A stretch of 64,000 bases of DNA from Gordionus sp. m RMFG-2023 (GCF_954871325.1 NC_088775.1:67123561-67187560), one strand, 5' to 3'; shown: positions 33,148 through 45,545, counted from the first letter of the stretch. Numbers and translations are program-made. The notes: generated by a model not told the origin, from the letters alone.

Positions 33148-35457
33148 ATGCCCGATAATCCTGGATCAAGTAATCCCCAACCAGTACTCCTATCTAATAA
33201 GACAAATCAAGCCTTTCTAGACAAAATAGTCAATCCAATATTTGTTGGGAGTGAATTTGAACCACTCACCACAGTGTTTGAAAAACACTATCCTCAAAAT
33301 TCAGATGAATTAGGGGCTTTTAAGTCCCCACATCCAAATGATCGAATAGTCATTTATCATGAACGGCCCATCAAAGGATTTCAATTACATCTCCCCTTTG
33401 ATGATGGGAATATGCCAGACGGAGTTCACTCAGCCATTATTATTTTAACTGGTGAATATTCATTAATATCCACACTTGACCCCCTTCACAATAAGGAGAA
33501 CTTAAAAATGATTGTAATAGGAATAGGAGCAAGGGAACTTCTCTACTACACAGGAAAATCCTAGATAAAAATGATAATGTATTATTAGCTTACCCAGAAC
33601 ATATTTATAAAGAAGCAATACATAAAGGGAGATGCAATCCTAACTTAGCTATGCTACCCAAAGTAGTCACACATTTCCTTGATTCAACAATGGAAAACAT
33701 TGCATTATTATGTTGCACTAAGGGCGTATCAATTGATTCTAAAGTTATTTCGATGTTATATGCTATTTTCCCTCATGCTAGAGAGAATATTGCATCGGAA
33801 TTCAAAATGGTTAGATGGGATCGTTTTGAGGAATTCTTCCATGTCCCTGCAAAGATCTCAGATCAAGCATACTTAGCTGGAATTGACACTAGGCTACAAG
33901 CTATTATGACTATCTGTGTACTGTCATTTAGTTACACTAGAACCCAGCGAATTAATCAAAAAATTAGCAAACGTGCTCAAGCTGCTGCAGCTGGATCACC
34001 ATACAAACTCATAACTGAAAATGAAATAAGTGAAGTATTAACTGCCGTTGGAATTGATGTTACACAATCATCTCCAAATATTGATGAGGCATTAGGGTAT
34101 GTTCTCGCAGTTAGAAAAGACGGTACATATGATCCCTTGGTAACAGAGATAAACTCCATGGGAGTAGATGATTTTAGGAAGTCGGGTGATATTAGTGAAT
34201 GGTCAGTTAAATTGTTTGAACAAGCCAAAATGATATAAAAAAAATATCATGGAGGTACAATTCGAATGGGAACTGCTGTTTTACCAATTCTTAAGGATTA
34301 TATGGATGGACTGGGTGCAGAATGGATTCAAGAATATAAACATCTAGCTACTATATCTCCTATATTGAGGGCTTCTCCTTACATAGGATTGCAAAGAATC
34401 CTTCCCGATAATTTTAGGGTAATAACCGCACCCAGAATCTGTTATATAGGAGTACTATATCATAAAGCCTCCTTACAAAGTCAGGCTGCCAAGGATGAAT
34501 TCAATAATTATGTGATTTCATCATTAATGTCTCACATTAATAATCCAACAGATGTAAATATTGCAGAAACAGTATTCTCATTACTACCTCCTCAAAGTGC
34601 TCGCATTAATGCTAATCTACTTACTAGACTAGTTTATGCAAAAGCATTGAGTGTCACAGCAGGAATGAGTCAGAGAGATTTAGACTTGTGTTATTTCTTG
34701 ATTCAGGAGGATATTGAGATGGGGAACTTACCTGAATCTGATGCAGGAGAATGGTACACAGCGGTAAAAGAAGAAAGAATTAAAGCAGAGCTCTCTCAAA
34801 CCATCAAAGCAGTGAATTCCAAGTTAAAAGAAGATGTGGGAATGCTAACACTTAGATATAGAGAACAACAGGCGGAGGAGAGTAATCCGGAGAAGCTTAA
34901 AATTATGAAAGAAAATTATGCTTTGTGGAAAGCTACATTAGATGCAGTTCTTAATCCTAAAAGTGATCTAATGTATTTAGATCCTCCACTTCTCCACTCA
35001 GATACAGGACCTGTTCAAAAGGCTGTTGTAAAGCATTACATGAGTATTCAAGATTATGCCTACCATAATCCCAATGAATCATTACCTCCTCCAATCACCC
35101 CTTTTGAATTACCTTCTAAACCTGCTAGAATTGACTTAACACTTTCAAACCTTCCGTTTTTTAAAATTACATATAAAAGTATAGAAATCCTTAAACTCTT
35201 GTATCTGTATAGTTTTTAGTACATTGCCTTGTCAAAATTCCTCTTATGTAATATGTATACAACAAAAATTTTGTTTTACTTTAAAACCGAATCAACCCAC
35301 TCTTTCGATCATGGTCACGGCACCAATATTACAAGTCAACTCAGATATAATAAAAATGCCTTTTCACTCTCAATTATATAACTTAACAATCCATCATAAT
35401 TCTTTCTAATAATATTAAATAAATACCAATGACCATTAACGACGATCCATATTTAAC
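33148..35457 (+). pseudogene. Endogenous viral fossil, right copy with the N-terminal part
   Basis: Plus-strand viral-type gene. The likely original start is the Met at 33148 (MPDNPGSSNPQPVLLSNK). It has an acidic, Pro-rich N-terminus, then a beta-rich part (IVIYHERPIKGFQLHLPFDD), then the mostly helical body shared with the left arm, and a coiled-coil-like segment near the end (KEERIKAELSQTIKAVNSKL, LRYREQQAEESN). The coding traces extend over about 2.1 kb to 35219; a short further frame (35224-35409) follows and is mirrored in the left arm. It looks like a mononegavirus-type nucleoprotein fossil, but other RNA-virus families or an unknown host retrocopy are not excluded. It is broken by about two or three changes and otherwise well preserved. 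Confidence 0.52.
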
Positions 35458-36243
35458 ATAACCCATTTATTCAAAATTATATTTATCCATAATAAAACAA
35501 TCTATTAGGAAAAATATAATATAATCAATTATAATTATCCATTTCTTCATCACCCAAAGGTCCAAAGCTGACATCTTATCCAATATCTCCCAATCTCCAA
35601 CTAGTGGTTTTTCCTAACAATGAAAACACACCACCTGATCATCATCTCCTCTTCCTTCCCCCAAGGAAAACTTAATTCCCCTGTCAGAAAATAACTGACA
35701 TTTTATGCATTATATTAAATTTATTTCTTCTTTTCAACAATTACAACAATTGTGATTCTATTTTTTTTAAATATAGTTATTTAGAATAAATTTTTAATAT
35801 AATCTATATAAAATTTATACATTTTGAAATTTATTTTATTGTATAAATAATAAATAAAATCTATAATGAAATTCTCTGAAAAATTTTGATGCATGCAAAA
35901 ATTTAATTAAAATAATTATTTTTAACATGGAATAAGATATGTTGAGTGATCATAAAAATGGGAGGTTTGGGGGGCGATTTTATTCTTCTTTCTACATTGA
36001 ATGGGTTGAATTGATTTACAATTGACTAAACATTGATAAAATTTCCAGAATAATGCATTCAGTCGCATATTTATCATAAATATGGCCAAAATTTTGTTAC
36101 TAATATTTTTTTCATTTATGCTGGCTACTATAGTGGTTAGACACCAATAAAGCATAAAATTGGCAAATTTTTAAAATGCGGTTTAAGGGCGAAGCCCCCC
36201 AAAAAATTAAACCCCCCCCCCTATGGATCAAGACTACGCCACT
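35458..36243. other. Stretch beyond the palindrome ending in a hAT tip
   Basis: 35458-35760 is less AT-rich (Pro/Ser-rich when translated, for example SSPLPSPKENL) and may be more sequence of the viral fossil's neighbour, but nothing is recognisable. 36160-36243 is a hAT right tip: GGGCGAAGCCCCCC, then a C run, then ACTACGCCACTG, like the tips of copy C. A segment at 35840-35880 (AATAAATAAAATCTATAATG) also occurs at 15212-15240 next to another such tip, suggesting both are ends of one hAT subfamily. Confidence 0.45.
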
Positions 36244-37351
36244 GATTATATAATTCTTAAATATGGTAATATATACAAAAAATTTAATTAAGATTTTATT
36301 TACATTTTTTATGAAGATATTATTAGTAATGGTTCAGACGCTGGATATATAAATTCTCAACATCTTCTGGAAGATCAGTTCTTATCCAAAATATTTTTAT
36401 GGATAGCTATCCTATTCATCATATGGTTATTATTAGCATAATATTCAAAGAACGCCTGTATTTTTAATAATGATTATCAAAATATCTATTGTCTTATTAA
36501 ATTTTAATGATTTTATTTTATTTGATATTTTTATTATTATTTTATATCGCGACATAAATAAAAAAGTACTATGATTTTTATTTATTAAACACAGAACTAA
36601 TTGCAAAATCCTTTTAAAAACTATAAATAATAACAAAAAATATCAAATATTATCTGAAACTTCTCTAACAAACTTATCTATAACGCTCAACTTAGACTTT
36701 TCAAAAAGGGTATGTTAATCCAAATTAGAAAAATATAATATAAATTATTTACTAAAGACACATCTAAAAAATATCAGCATAACAAATTTTTATTAGAAAC
36801 TTAGTTTCAACTCGAGTTAGTTTTCGGCTAAGTTGACTAACAATACTTAAATATAATTGTTATAATATGTGTTATACACATCACATTATTTTGTAGCTAT
36901 AAAAATAAAAGAACAGTTCATTTGTGAGAAATAAAATTATAGATAAAATCTAATATTAAATTGGGTTTAAAAAATATACTGATTCGGCATACGTTTTTCA
37001 GCTTACTATGTTAATTTTTAAATATATTATACGATGATAGTTGAGCTTTAAAATATTCCGTTCTCCTGGTTTTATAGATGGCCCAGTTTGCTATTTTTTT
37101 AACCCTGGCTCGAGTTTATATTTTATATGACCCAGCCAGCACATATTGCCAGGACAGACTTTGGTCTGGGCTCTAGGCTCTAGGCTCTGATATAATCTAG
37201 ATCACTGCACACAATTTATAAATCGAATTAAATTAAGATTAACCCATAATTATGATCATTATTCATAAATATTTATTAACAATTTCATCACATTAAGGAT
37301 ATGAATCTAATATTTGTGGCATTTGTCACCCCAATCTCTAATGGTTTGAAG
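36244..37351. other. Gene-free AT-rich stretch with a degenerate repeat
   Basis: No gene recognised. At 37080-37205 there is a GC-richer patch with GGCTCTAGGCTCTAGGCTCTG and CCAGCCAGCAC motifs that may be a decayed short transposon. The last eight bases (GTTTGAAG, 37344-37351) are the target-site duplication of the 12-kb element. Confidence 0.4.
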
Positions 37352-37739
37352 TAGTGTCGTTAAAAAGTCGAGTTCACCCGACGCTGACTCGAGTCGAGAA
37401 CTCAAGTCGACTCGAATCGTGAACTCAAGTCGACTCGTGTCATGAACTCAAGTCGACTTGAGTCGAGAATATGAGTTTTCCACTTGAGTCGTGAACTCAA
37501 GTCGACTAGAGGACGAATATTTCGAATAGGTGTAAAATATTATTTTTGTTACAATTAATTTGTGGTTTTCATGCAAAAATTTTAAGCAAAATTTGAATTA
37601 ATAATAATTTAAAATCTTCTTTTTTAATTAATTTTTTTGTGAATTATTAATCTTTTAGTTGAAATCTTTTATGGGTTTATTTTTATCATTTTTGTAAAAT
37701 TATCTATTTTTTTTTAGTATATTAAAAGAACCAGTTTAA

Positions 37740-40700
37740 ATAATTTATAAATATTTATATTAAATTTTTATGTTATTTTACATGATCGTCTTATAATATT
37801 TTAATGTGACAATTGTCATGATATTTTTTAACATTTTTGAAATTTTTGGTACAAAAGGGTAAAAATATAATTATATTATAAATATGTTAAATTATAAATT
37901 CAATGATGATGTTCCTTTGTAAAAATGACAAATATCATGATCTGTATTTTAAAACATATTAGTTTATTTTTGACGCTAAAAGGTAAAAATATAGATTGTA
38001 AATATGTTAAATTAAAATTTCAGTGAAGATTTCCCCTTAAATAAGTGACAATTGTCATAATCGTTATTTCTAAAGTTTTCAAATTTTTTGACGCAAATAA
38101 GTTAAAATATAGGCTGTAAATTAGAGACCTGCAGGCCCGGCCCTAAACCCGGCCCGGGCAGGGCCGGGCCGTATTTTAAATTTTTTAAATATACCCGGAC
38201 CGGGCCTAAAAAATTTTTTTTTAAACATATCCGGGCTGAGCCGGGCCTAAAAAATTTTTTTTAAAATATATCCGGGCCGGGCTTAAGATTGTTAAACCCG
38301 GGCCGGGCCTTAATATTTTTTATAAAAATTTTTACATTATGAGTTAATGGTCATAAGATAATATTATATTATAGTTATGATTAATATAATATTGGGTGAT
38401 GGTTAACACTACCTAACAACCTACAGATCGATCTAATTATTAATTTCCTGCAAATTTATTCAAAGTATTAATATATTTTTTTATAATTCATATCTAAATT
38501 TTTACAACATATTTTACCAAAACAATCAAATAAAGGAATATCTTAAATAAGCCCCAATATTCAAGTATTATTAATATATTTTTTTATAATTCATATCTAA
38601 ATTTTTAGAATATATTTTACCAAAACAATCAAATAAAGGATTATCACTTCTTAAAGTTTGTAATTGATTTTACTTAATATAAAGCATTTTTTAATTGAAA
38701 AATTTGTTTTACACAAGTATCATTTTATTTCTCTTTTTCTCTGTCCCAAATTCAAGCAATTACGTATGTAGTCAGGGACAGATCGCAAAATGATGGAAAA
38801 CTATATAAAAGATTATATTAAATTACAAGAGGCTCAGGAAGTAAATGAATTACCATCGACCAGTCAAATTACGACTGTTGTTAAACAAACTGAATCGTTT
38901 TATGACAAATGGGGCGATGGTAATTCTGGTAATATGTCAATACCCGATGATGAATATTATAATTACATAAATAATAGATAAAACATTTAAGGTGGATAAT
39001 TTGTTAGAGTGGTGGGCGGCTCATCAAAGCGAATTTCCAATTTTAGCAAAATTGGCAATTTCTGCTTTAAGTGCAAGCTGTGAGCGGAATTTTTCCACTA
39101 CTGGGAGAATTCTTGAAGAAAGAAGAAGTAATCTTCAACCTGAAAAGGTAGATATGCTTCTCTTTCTTCATGATAATTTGTGAATTTTTAATATCTTTCT
39201 TGAGTATAGGGTTTCGTCAATCATGCTGGTTTTTTACTTTGCAAACTGTCAAATATTTATTATATTTACCTTGAGTCATGAAAGTTTTTAATCCAACATT
39301 TTTCATTATTTTTTTTTACAATATTATATAATACAATTATCTTCTTTTGTTAAAAATTTATATTATAAAATAAATTATATTAATATTGTGCAATTAGATT
39401 ATATTTTCAAAATACTATTTATTATACATGCATTTTTTTAAATAGCGATTTATTTTTATTTTATAAATTAAGTAAATTAAATACAATATATTATATTCTC
39501 AAAATATTTTCCATTTTTATAAATTAAATATTAGTTTTATTTTTTTTAAATGTAATATAAAATATAGTATATGACAAATATTAATACCATTTTTATGAAT
39601 ATTAGTTTTATTTTTATAAATGCAATATAAAATATAGTATATGCTCAAAATATCCATTTTTATAAATAACAGTTTTATAATTTTTATAAATTCAATATAA
39701 TATTCTCAAAATATTAGCTTTTTACATGCATTTTTTAAATAATAAGCGATAATACTCCTTGAAAAATATGGTAAAATACCTCATAGGTGAATTTTTGTAT
39801 ATACCAGGTCGAATATAATTTTAAAAAATTCCGAGCCGGGCCTGAAATTTTTAAATCCGGACCGGGCCGGACCGTAAAAATTTTTTTTTAAAAATATCCG
39901 GGCCGGGCCTTAAATTTTTTTAAATATCCGGGCCTAAAAAATTTAAAACCGGGCCGGGCCGTGCAAATGGTACCTCTGCAGGTCTCTGCTGTAAATACGT
40001 TTAATGAAAAATTCAGTGAAGATGAAATTTAAATTAATAAGGTAAGCTATTGTCATAATCGTTATTTTTAAAGTTTTTTGAATTTTTTTAAAGCAAATGG
40101 GTGAAAATATATATTGTAAACATGTTAAATTAAAATTTCAGTGAAGATGTACCATAGAAAGTGACAATTGTCATAATCGTTATTTTTGAACTTTTTAGAA
40201 TTTTTTTAAAGTAAATAAATTATATATTGTAAATATGTTAAATTAAAATTTCAGTGAAGATGTACCATAGAAAGTGACAATTGTCATAATCGTTATTTTT
40301 GAATTTTTTTTAAAGTAAATCGGTAAAAATATATATTGTAAAAATGTTAAATTAGAATTTCAGTGAAGATATACCATAGAAAAGTGACAATTGTCATAAT
40401 CATTATTTTTGAATTTTTTTAAAGTAAATAAGTAAAAATATATATTGTAAATATGTTAAATTAAAATTTCAGTGTAGATATACCATAGAAAAATGACAAT
40501 TGTCATAATCGTTATTTTTAAACTTTTTTGAATTTTTTTAAAGTAAATCGGTAAAAATATATATTGTAAAAATGTTAAATTAAAATTTCAGTGAAAATAT
40601 ACCATAGAAAAGTGACAATTGTCATAATCGTTATTTTTGAACTTTTTTGAAATTTTTTAAAGTAAATCGGTAAAAATATATATTGTAAAAATGTTAAATT

Positions 40701-41165
40701 AAAATTTCAGTGAAGATCTACCATAGAAAGTGACAATTGTCATAATCGTTATTTTTAAACTTTTTTGAATTTTTTTAAAGTAAATCGGTAAAAATATATA
40801 TTGTAAAAATGTTAAATTAAAATTTCAGTGAAGATATACCATAGAAAGTGACAATTGTCATAATCGTTATTTTTGAACTTTTTTGAGATTTTTTAAAGTA
40901 TATAGGTAAAAATTTGTTTTGTAAACATGTTAAATTATTAATATTTCAGTGAAAGTGTACTGTAGAAAGTGACAATTGTCATAATCGTTATTTTTAAACT
41001 TTTTTGAATTTTTTTAAAGTAAATCGGTAAAAATATATATTGTAAAAATGTTAAATTAAAATTTCAGTGAAGATATACCATATAAAAGTGACAATTGTCA
41101 TAATCGTTATTTTTGAACTTTTTTGAATTTTTTAAAAGAAAACTGGTTGTCATAATCGTTATTTT
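37740..41165 (+). repeat. Left satellite array, roughly 120-bp unit
   Basis: About 14 tandem units, each containing the palindromic core GTGACAATTGTCATAATCG followed by TTATTTTTGAACTTTTTTGA, GTAAATCGGTAAAAATATAT and TTAAATTAAAATTTCAGTGA. Units at 40160-41100 are very alike; those at 37740-38120 are more diverged, so homogenisation is strongest toward the element's core. The hAT at 38122-39988 interrupts the array and duplicated CTGTAAAT within a unit. Confidence 0.9.
38122..39988 (+). mobile_element. Internally deleted hAT of the GGCCCGG family, copy 2
   Basis: Perfect 8-bp TSD CTGTAAAT at 38114-38121 and 39989-39996. Orientation is opposite to 10160-13825. On the plus strand the transposase C-terminus is readable: DRKMMENYIKDYIKL, STSQITTVVKQTESFYDKWG (38790-38981), then LEWWAAHQSEFPILAKLA and SASCERNFSTTGRILEERRS (38992-39183). 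The two pieces are separated by a small frame change. The BED finger and most of the core are deleted exactly as in 27192-29032, with the same duplicated block (here near 38450-38640), so the two derive from one deleted master. Confidence 0.88.
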
Positions 41166-41169
41166 TGAA

Positions 41170-42260
41170 CTTTTTTGTTAAAACGAGGTGACTTTTAGCC
41201 TACGCCCGTTTATTTTATTAGGCGAGGAGGAGAGCACACTTTTTAATTACATAATCATTTAAATTTGAAAGTAAGGAGATTGATTTGTAAATCTGCACGT
41301 ATAAATAAATATCTTGATTTGAAAACTATTTAAATAAAAAAAAAGATTAATTTTTGTTAATTGGTTAGTTGTGTAACCCCCAGACCCGTGGTTTGGGTCT
41401 AAAAATTGACTAAACCAGCTCTGATCACGAGCCTCTGGAAAAGACCCTGCCTGGGTTCACACACTTAATCGCCACGCCTAAAAAATGCGAACATGCATTT
41501 TCTTTAAAAAATATTACAAAACGATACTGAATTTGTAATTATTTATATAAGGTATTTAAGAATAAATGTGGGGGGGGGGGGGGGGGTTAACTAAACCTTT
41601 TTTTCGCAAAATCGATTTTCATAATTCTTCCTCAAAAAATTTTTTCTCGCAATTGATCAGACGTACTATGTTTTCTTTAAAAGTCAAAACAAATCTTTTC
41701 CTTTTTTAATAATTTTTTTCAAAAAGGCAAAAACATAGTCATGACACATTTCCCCTATAATGTCAATATTATTTTTAATTTCATATAATAAAATATCGAA
41801 TCCCGGAAAAAATTCCCGAAAAACCTCGGAATAAAAACCTCCTGTTAGGACCTAATAATATCGGTATATTTTTATTTGGATTTAATAAAGTATAGGCAAA
41901 TTAGTATTTTAGAAAAAATTATTATAGAAATATAATTTAATAATAAATTTTTTTAGGCCCTAATTCATTACTTAAAGATTACTCATATACCCTCCATAAA
42001 AAATGCTGATGTTCAAATTGGTACTGGGACAAAAATATACCCCAGTAAAATAATCCATGTATTACTAATTTTCGTAAAAACTATTTGCTATAGTAATAAA
42101 TACAATATTCATCCTTAATTATTATATTAAGTAGGCTAAATTTGACAAAATTTGCAATAAGATTTGTTTATTTAATTGAAAAATCATTATGTATATACAA
42201 ATTTAATAATTTAGAATAATAATTATATAGGTTGACATCAAATAAAGGTGAAAATCGCCC
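41170..42260. other. Core of the 12-kb element, left part, no gene seen
   Basis: AT-rich with one G run of 17 bases at 41571-41587 and a GC-richer patch at 41375-41470 (CCCCCAGACCCGTGG). No reading frame or family motif is recognised. Confidence 0.4.
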
Positions 42261-42266
42261 TCATAA

Positions 42267-42951
42267 AATCTAATCTGGAAGGTTTTGCACCCTATCACGG
42301 TATTCCTCGCAAAGTTTCTTTAACCGAATCTGGGTATTATAACTGCTATTTTGTTTTGGTGTCCAACTACCTACACGCCATCGTTCAAGTGTGGCTTCAT
42401 CGGCAGCAACCTCGCATTTCATTTTATTAATCAATACCCAAATTGATGGGCGTTTATTTCCAACCAGATATGAAAAATGATGAACCCAATCTTCGCATTG
42501 ATTATTTGTGGGTTCTTCATCAGATAGGGTGCTTTCATTCACGTTCCAAGTTTCTGGAGGAAATCGAGGCCCAATTTGACGTGTCTGGGATTGAGAATTG
42601 CTTCTTGTGGCCTCCCTTGACTCCATTAATGTAATTTTTATCGAAATATTCAAGAATATCTTTACCATTGGTCGGAGTAACTGATCTCGGGAATGCCATT
42701 GCATTGCCCATATCACATAAAGGAACAAATGCTAAGCCGTCCCTCATGCCACAAAAGAAGCTTAGGACTTCATCGGTTCTGTATTGGCTTTCCAGACCTA
42801 GCTTTTGTAGTTTTCTAAGGGTACTTTGACACAAATGGTAAATCATCCTCTGATTATAATAAACAAATATAAATAATTTAATATTAAAAAATTTTATTAG
42901 GCATACAAATATAAAAGTAAATAATACAGAATACTTATTTAATATATACAA
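42267..42951 (-). pseudogene. C-terminal fragment of a MULE-type (FLYWCH-associated) transposase
   Basis: On the minus strand: YHLCQSTLRKLQKLGLESQY, DEVLSFFCGMRDGLAFVPL and ILEYFDKNYINGVK, then after a frame change FPPETWNV, NNQCEDWVHHFSYLVGNKRP and SIWVLINKMKCE, and IRLKKLCEEYRDR. This order (H-LCQ-S-K-Q-GL, F--M--GLAF-P, YFD-TY, PP--WN----RTNN-CE-W---F--LVG---PSIW) is the C-terminal half of MULE transposases that often carry FLYWCH fingers. The catalytic N-terminal half and finger are absent. It lies in the core of the 12-kb element, so it may be a relic of its own transposase or a separate insertion. Confidence 0.75.
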
Positions 42952-44004
42952 ATAGTTTACATGTACAACTTAAAAATATATTAAATCAAGTATATTAAAA
43001 TATTTAATTTCGCGTAAATATATATTTTTAAAAAAAAAATACTGTATTTATAAAAATAATAAATATATATAATTATAATAAAATATAAGTAATTTTTGTT
43101 GTACATAACGGAATTTAAAAAAAATATATAATTTAACAATTCTAGAAATTTTAATTTAACATGATAATATTATTTCGAATATTTTTTGTAAGATTTTGTG
43201 TTTTGGGGGGGGGGGGTACTGATATATAATTGCAGAAAATTTTTTGGGGACATAAAATTTCCACCCATATTAATATAATATGCCATGAGCACTCACTTAT
43301 AAATTTATTTATCAAAATTAATTATTGCTAGGTTATACTAAAAAAATTAAATGAAAATTGAGAAGAAAATAATTGAGAAAAGATCAGAAAAATAAAGATT
43401 AAAATAGAAAATAAATGACCAATCCCTCCCCCGTCTCTCTCTCCCATTGTTATTTAAAATTTGTAACAATAGCAAGATTTTTTGGTTCTTTAAATTATTT
43501 CAATTTAAAGTGTATTATTTATATATTTATTCTTAAATTTCAATGATTATAGCGCCTCGATGGCACGAGTAAGTTTTTTTTTAAAAAAAATTCTTATTTT
43601 AATAAATGGTTCAGTCTCAACGCTACACCCTTACTAAAAATTTCATAATTTAGTAAGCATAAAAAAATATTCGATTTAAATTATGATCAAAATATTTATG
43701 ATAATATAAAAAATTTTTTTTATTATTTACTCATATTATTTGTTATTCTTATTATCATGCAAAATGAATCCAAATTTTTTGTGTTCAAAAGCGTTCCCTA
43801 TTTTTTTTAAAATGCCATTTAAAAAAATTTAAAATAACAATATTTATTTATTTTTTAAATGTTTTTTTTATATGTATTACATGATTTTTAAATAAAAGAA
43901 TTAAGATAATATATAATTTTTACGTTGATAAATCTCACTTTGAACCTTTGCGCAAATAAACAAGAATATCTTTTAGTTCAATCTCCACTAAAAGTTCTCA
44001 TACA
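42952..44004. other. Gene-free AT-rich stretch
   Basis: Very AT-rich, with a run of G at 43204-43216 and no recognisable frame. It may be non-coding core of the 12-kb element or remains of a MULE. Confidence 0.4.
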
Positions 44005-44464
44005 CAGTGGCGGAGCCAGAATTTTATCATGGGGGGGGGGGGGGGTTAAGAAAATTTCTGGGGGGCTTCGCCCCCCAAACCTTCCATTTTTTGAACACTT
44101 AATTGCTTATATTTTTGGATTTGTTAAAATTGTTTTATATTTTCATATAACAAAATTTTAGGGTATTTTATTGTATATTTTACATTCCTTTATTTAATCT
44201 GTATATATTTTTATTAATTAAAATACTTTCAAAATGTTGATATTTTATATAATATAGATTTTAATATTAAAAATTATAATGTATAAAAACTCTATTTTAA
44301 AAAAAGTAATTTTTTACAATTATATAAAATATGTAATTATTATGCAAATAATGGTATTTAAAAAAATATGATAATATTATCTTATAAATAAAACTTTTTT
44401 TACAAAAAAAAATTGATTATATATAAAAACTAATAAAATTTTATTGCTATTTTTTGATTTGAAT

Positions 44465-45545
44465 TTAAAAAGAGCGATCTACTTTTCTCTGAGATTTTGC
44501 TAATTCATCTAGAATCAAATTTTTATCGAAAATAATCTCCTTATAAATATTCAATAGGGCTAATCCATTTAAACGTTTTTCACCAGTTGTGTTTCTTAAA
44601 TAGGTTTTTAACCTTTTTAAAGTTGAAAAAGACCTTTCATTAGTGCAGGTACTAATTGGCAAGGTAGCTAAAATAATTAATAATGTTTTGATATTAGGCA
44701 GGGAATCTAAAATGCAATTACACATGGAAAAGGCCTGCAGAGCATTTTTTGGTCTCAAAGAATACCCTATTCTGTCAAGATTTTTATACCAAAATTGACA
44801 TCACAATGTAACTTATCATATGAACCTACTAAATCATCAGCATAAAACTGAGATTTTTTTAATATCCTCTCTTGTTTCAAGTGTAATCAACAGTTTACTC
44901 AACCGGCAAAAGAAAATAAAAGCTTTTTAAAATATAATTATGACTAATAAATCTTTCTTTTAATTGAAATAAAAATGTGCATTTTTTGGTCTCAAAGAAT
45001 ACCCTATTCTGTCAAGATTTTTATACCAAAATTGACATCACAATGTACTTATCATATGAACCTACTAAATCATCAGCATAAAACTGAGATTTTTTTAATA
45101 TCCTCTCTTGTTTCAAGTGTAATCAACAGTTTAGACTCAACCGGCAAAAGAAAATAAAAGCTTTTAAAATATAATTATGACTAATAAATCTTTCTTTTAA
45201 TTGAAATAAAAATGTATCAATAAGGGGAATAAAAATGTTTATTTTATAAAAATCCTTAATCGTAGATGCATCAATATTTGATCGATTGGATTGTCTAGAG
45301 ACTACTCTAGGTTTAAAAATTTCAATTCCAAACATATTAGCAATCTTTACTTTTTCATATATTTCATGAAATTTTTCATCCACATTCTCTCTGATATTTG
45401 TTAATATTTCCTTTGCTCTATTCATAATCTCCCTTAAATCCAAATCAATTTTTTGTAGCATTTTGCTAAAATCATATGTATAATTAAATAAAAAATAAAC
45501 ACATTGAATTGAAATTAAAAATTGTGGCTTAATAATAGCCTGCAA
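44465..45545 (-). pseudogene. DUF4371/ZMYM-type hAT transposase, two pieces
   Basis: The upstream piece (45123-45545) has EIMNRAKEILTNIRENVDEK, KIANMFGIEIFKPRVVSRQS, NRSNIDASTIKDFYKINIFI and PLIDTFLFQLKERF, the core region of 52-kDa-repressor-like hAT proteins. The downstream piece (44465-44758) has LPNIKTLLIILATLPISTCT, NERSFSTLKRLKTYLRNTTG and EKRLNGLALLNIYKE, the C-terminal dimerisation block. Between them a 237-bp segment is duplicated in tandem and frames change. The N-terminal zinc finger and DUF4371 start are missing. It is the best copy of this subfamily; copy D (22556-23640) is a relative. Confidence 0.82.
44742..45215. repeat. Tandem duplication of 237 bp inside hAT copy C
   Basis: 44742-44978 and 44979-45215 are near-identical head-to-tail copies, each starting GCATTTTTTGGTCTCAAAGA and ending TTGAAATAAAAATGT. 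Only a few indels separate them, so the duplication is younger than the decay of the element. It disrupts the transposase reading frame. Confidence 0.9.

Larger units (their letters stand above)
31070..35457. repeat. Large palindrome: 1.8-kb inverted arms around a 0.75-kb spacer
   Basis: The left arm 31070-32879 is the reverse complement of the right arm 33632-35457. The outer edges are at the motif ATGGATCGTCGTTAATGGTC (left) and its complement (right). The inner edges are at GATGCAATC. The spacer 32880-33631 holds a 38-bp plus-oriented patch (32879-32917) and the unique N-terminal part of the viral fossil. Transcription through the whole would give an RNA with a 1.8-kb double-stranded stem. 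Confidence 0.92.

Noticed and set aside
35224-35409. 61-residue frame after the viral fossil as a second viral gene
   Set aside because: It is mirrored in the left arm, so it is part of the duplicated unit, but it is short, has no motif and may be untranslated sequence; left as part of the fossil.
37740-41165. The regular repeats as a CRISPR array
   Set aside because: There is no short repeat with unique spacers; the whole roughly 120-bp unit repeats, and the setting is a eukaryotic transposon.
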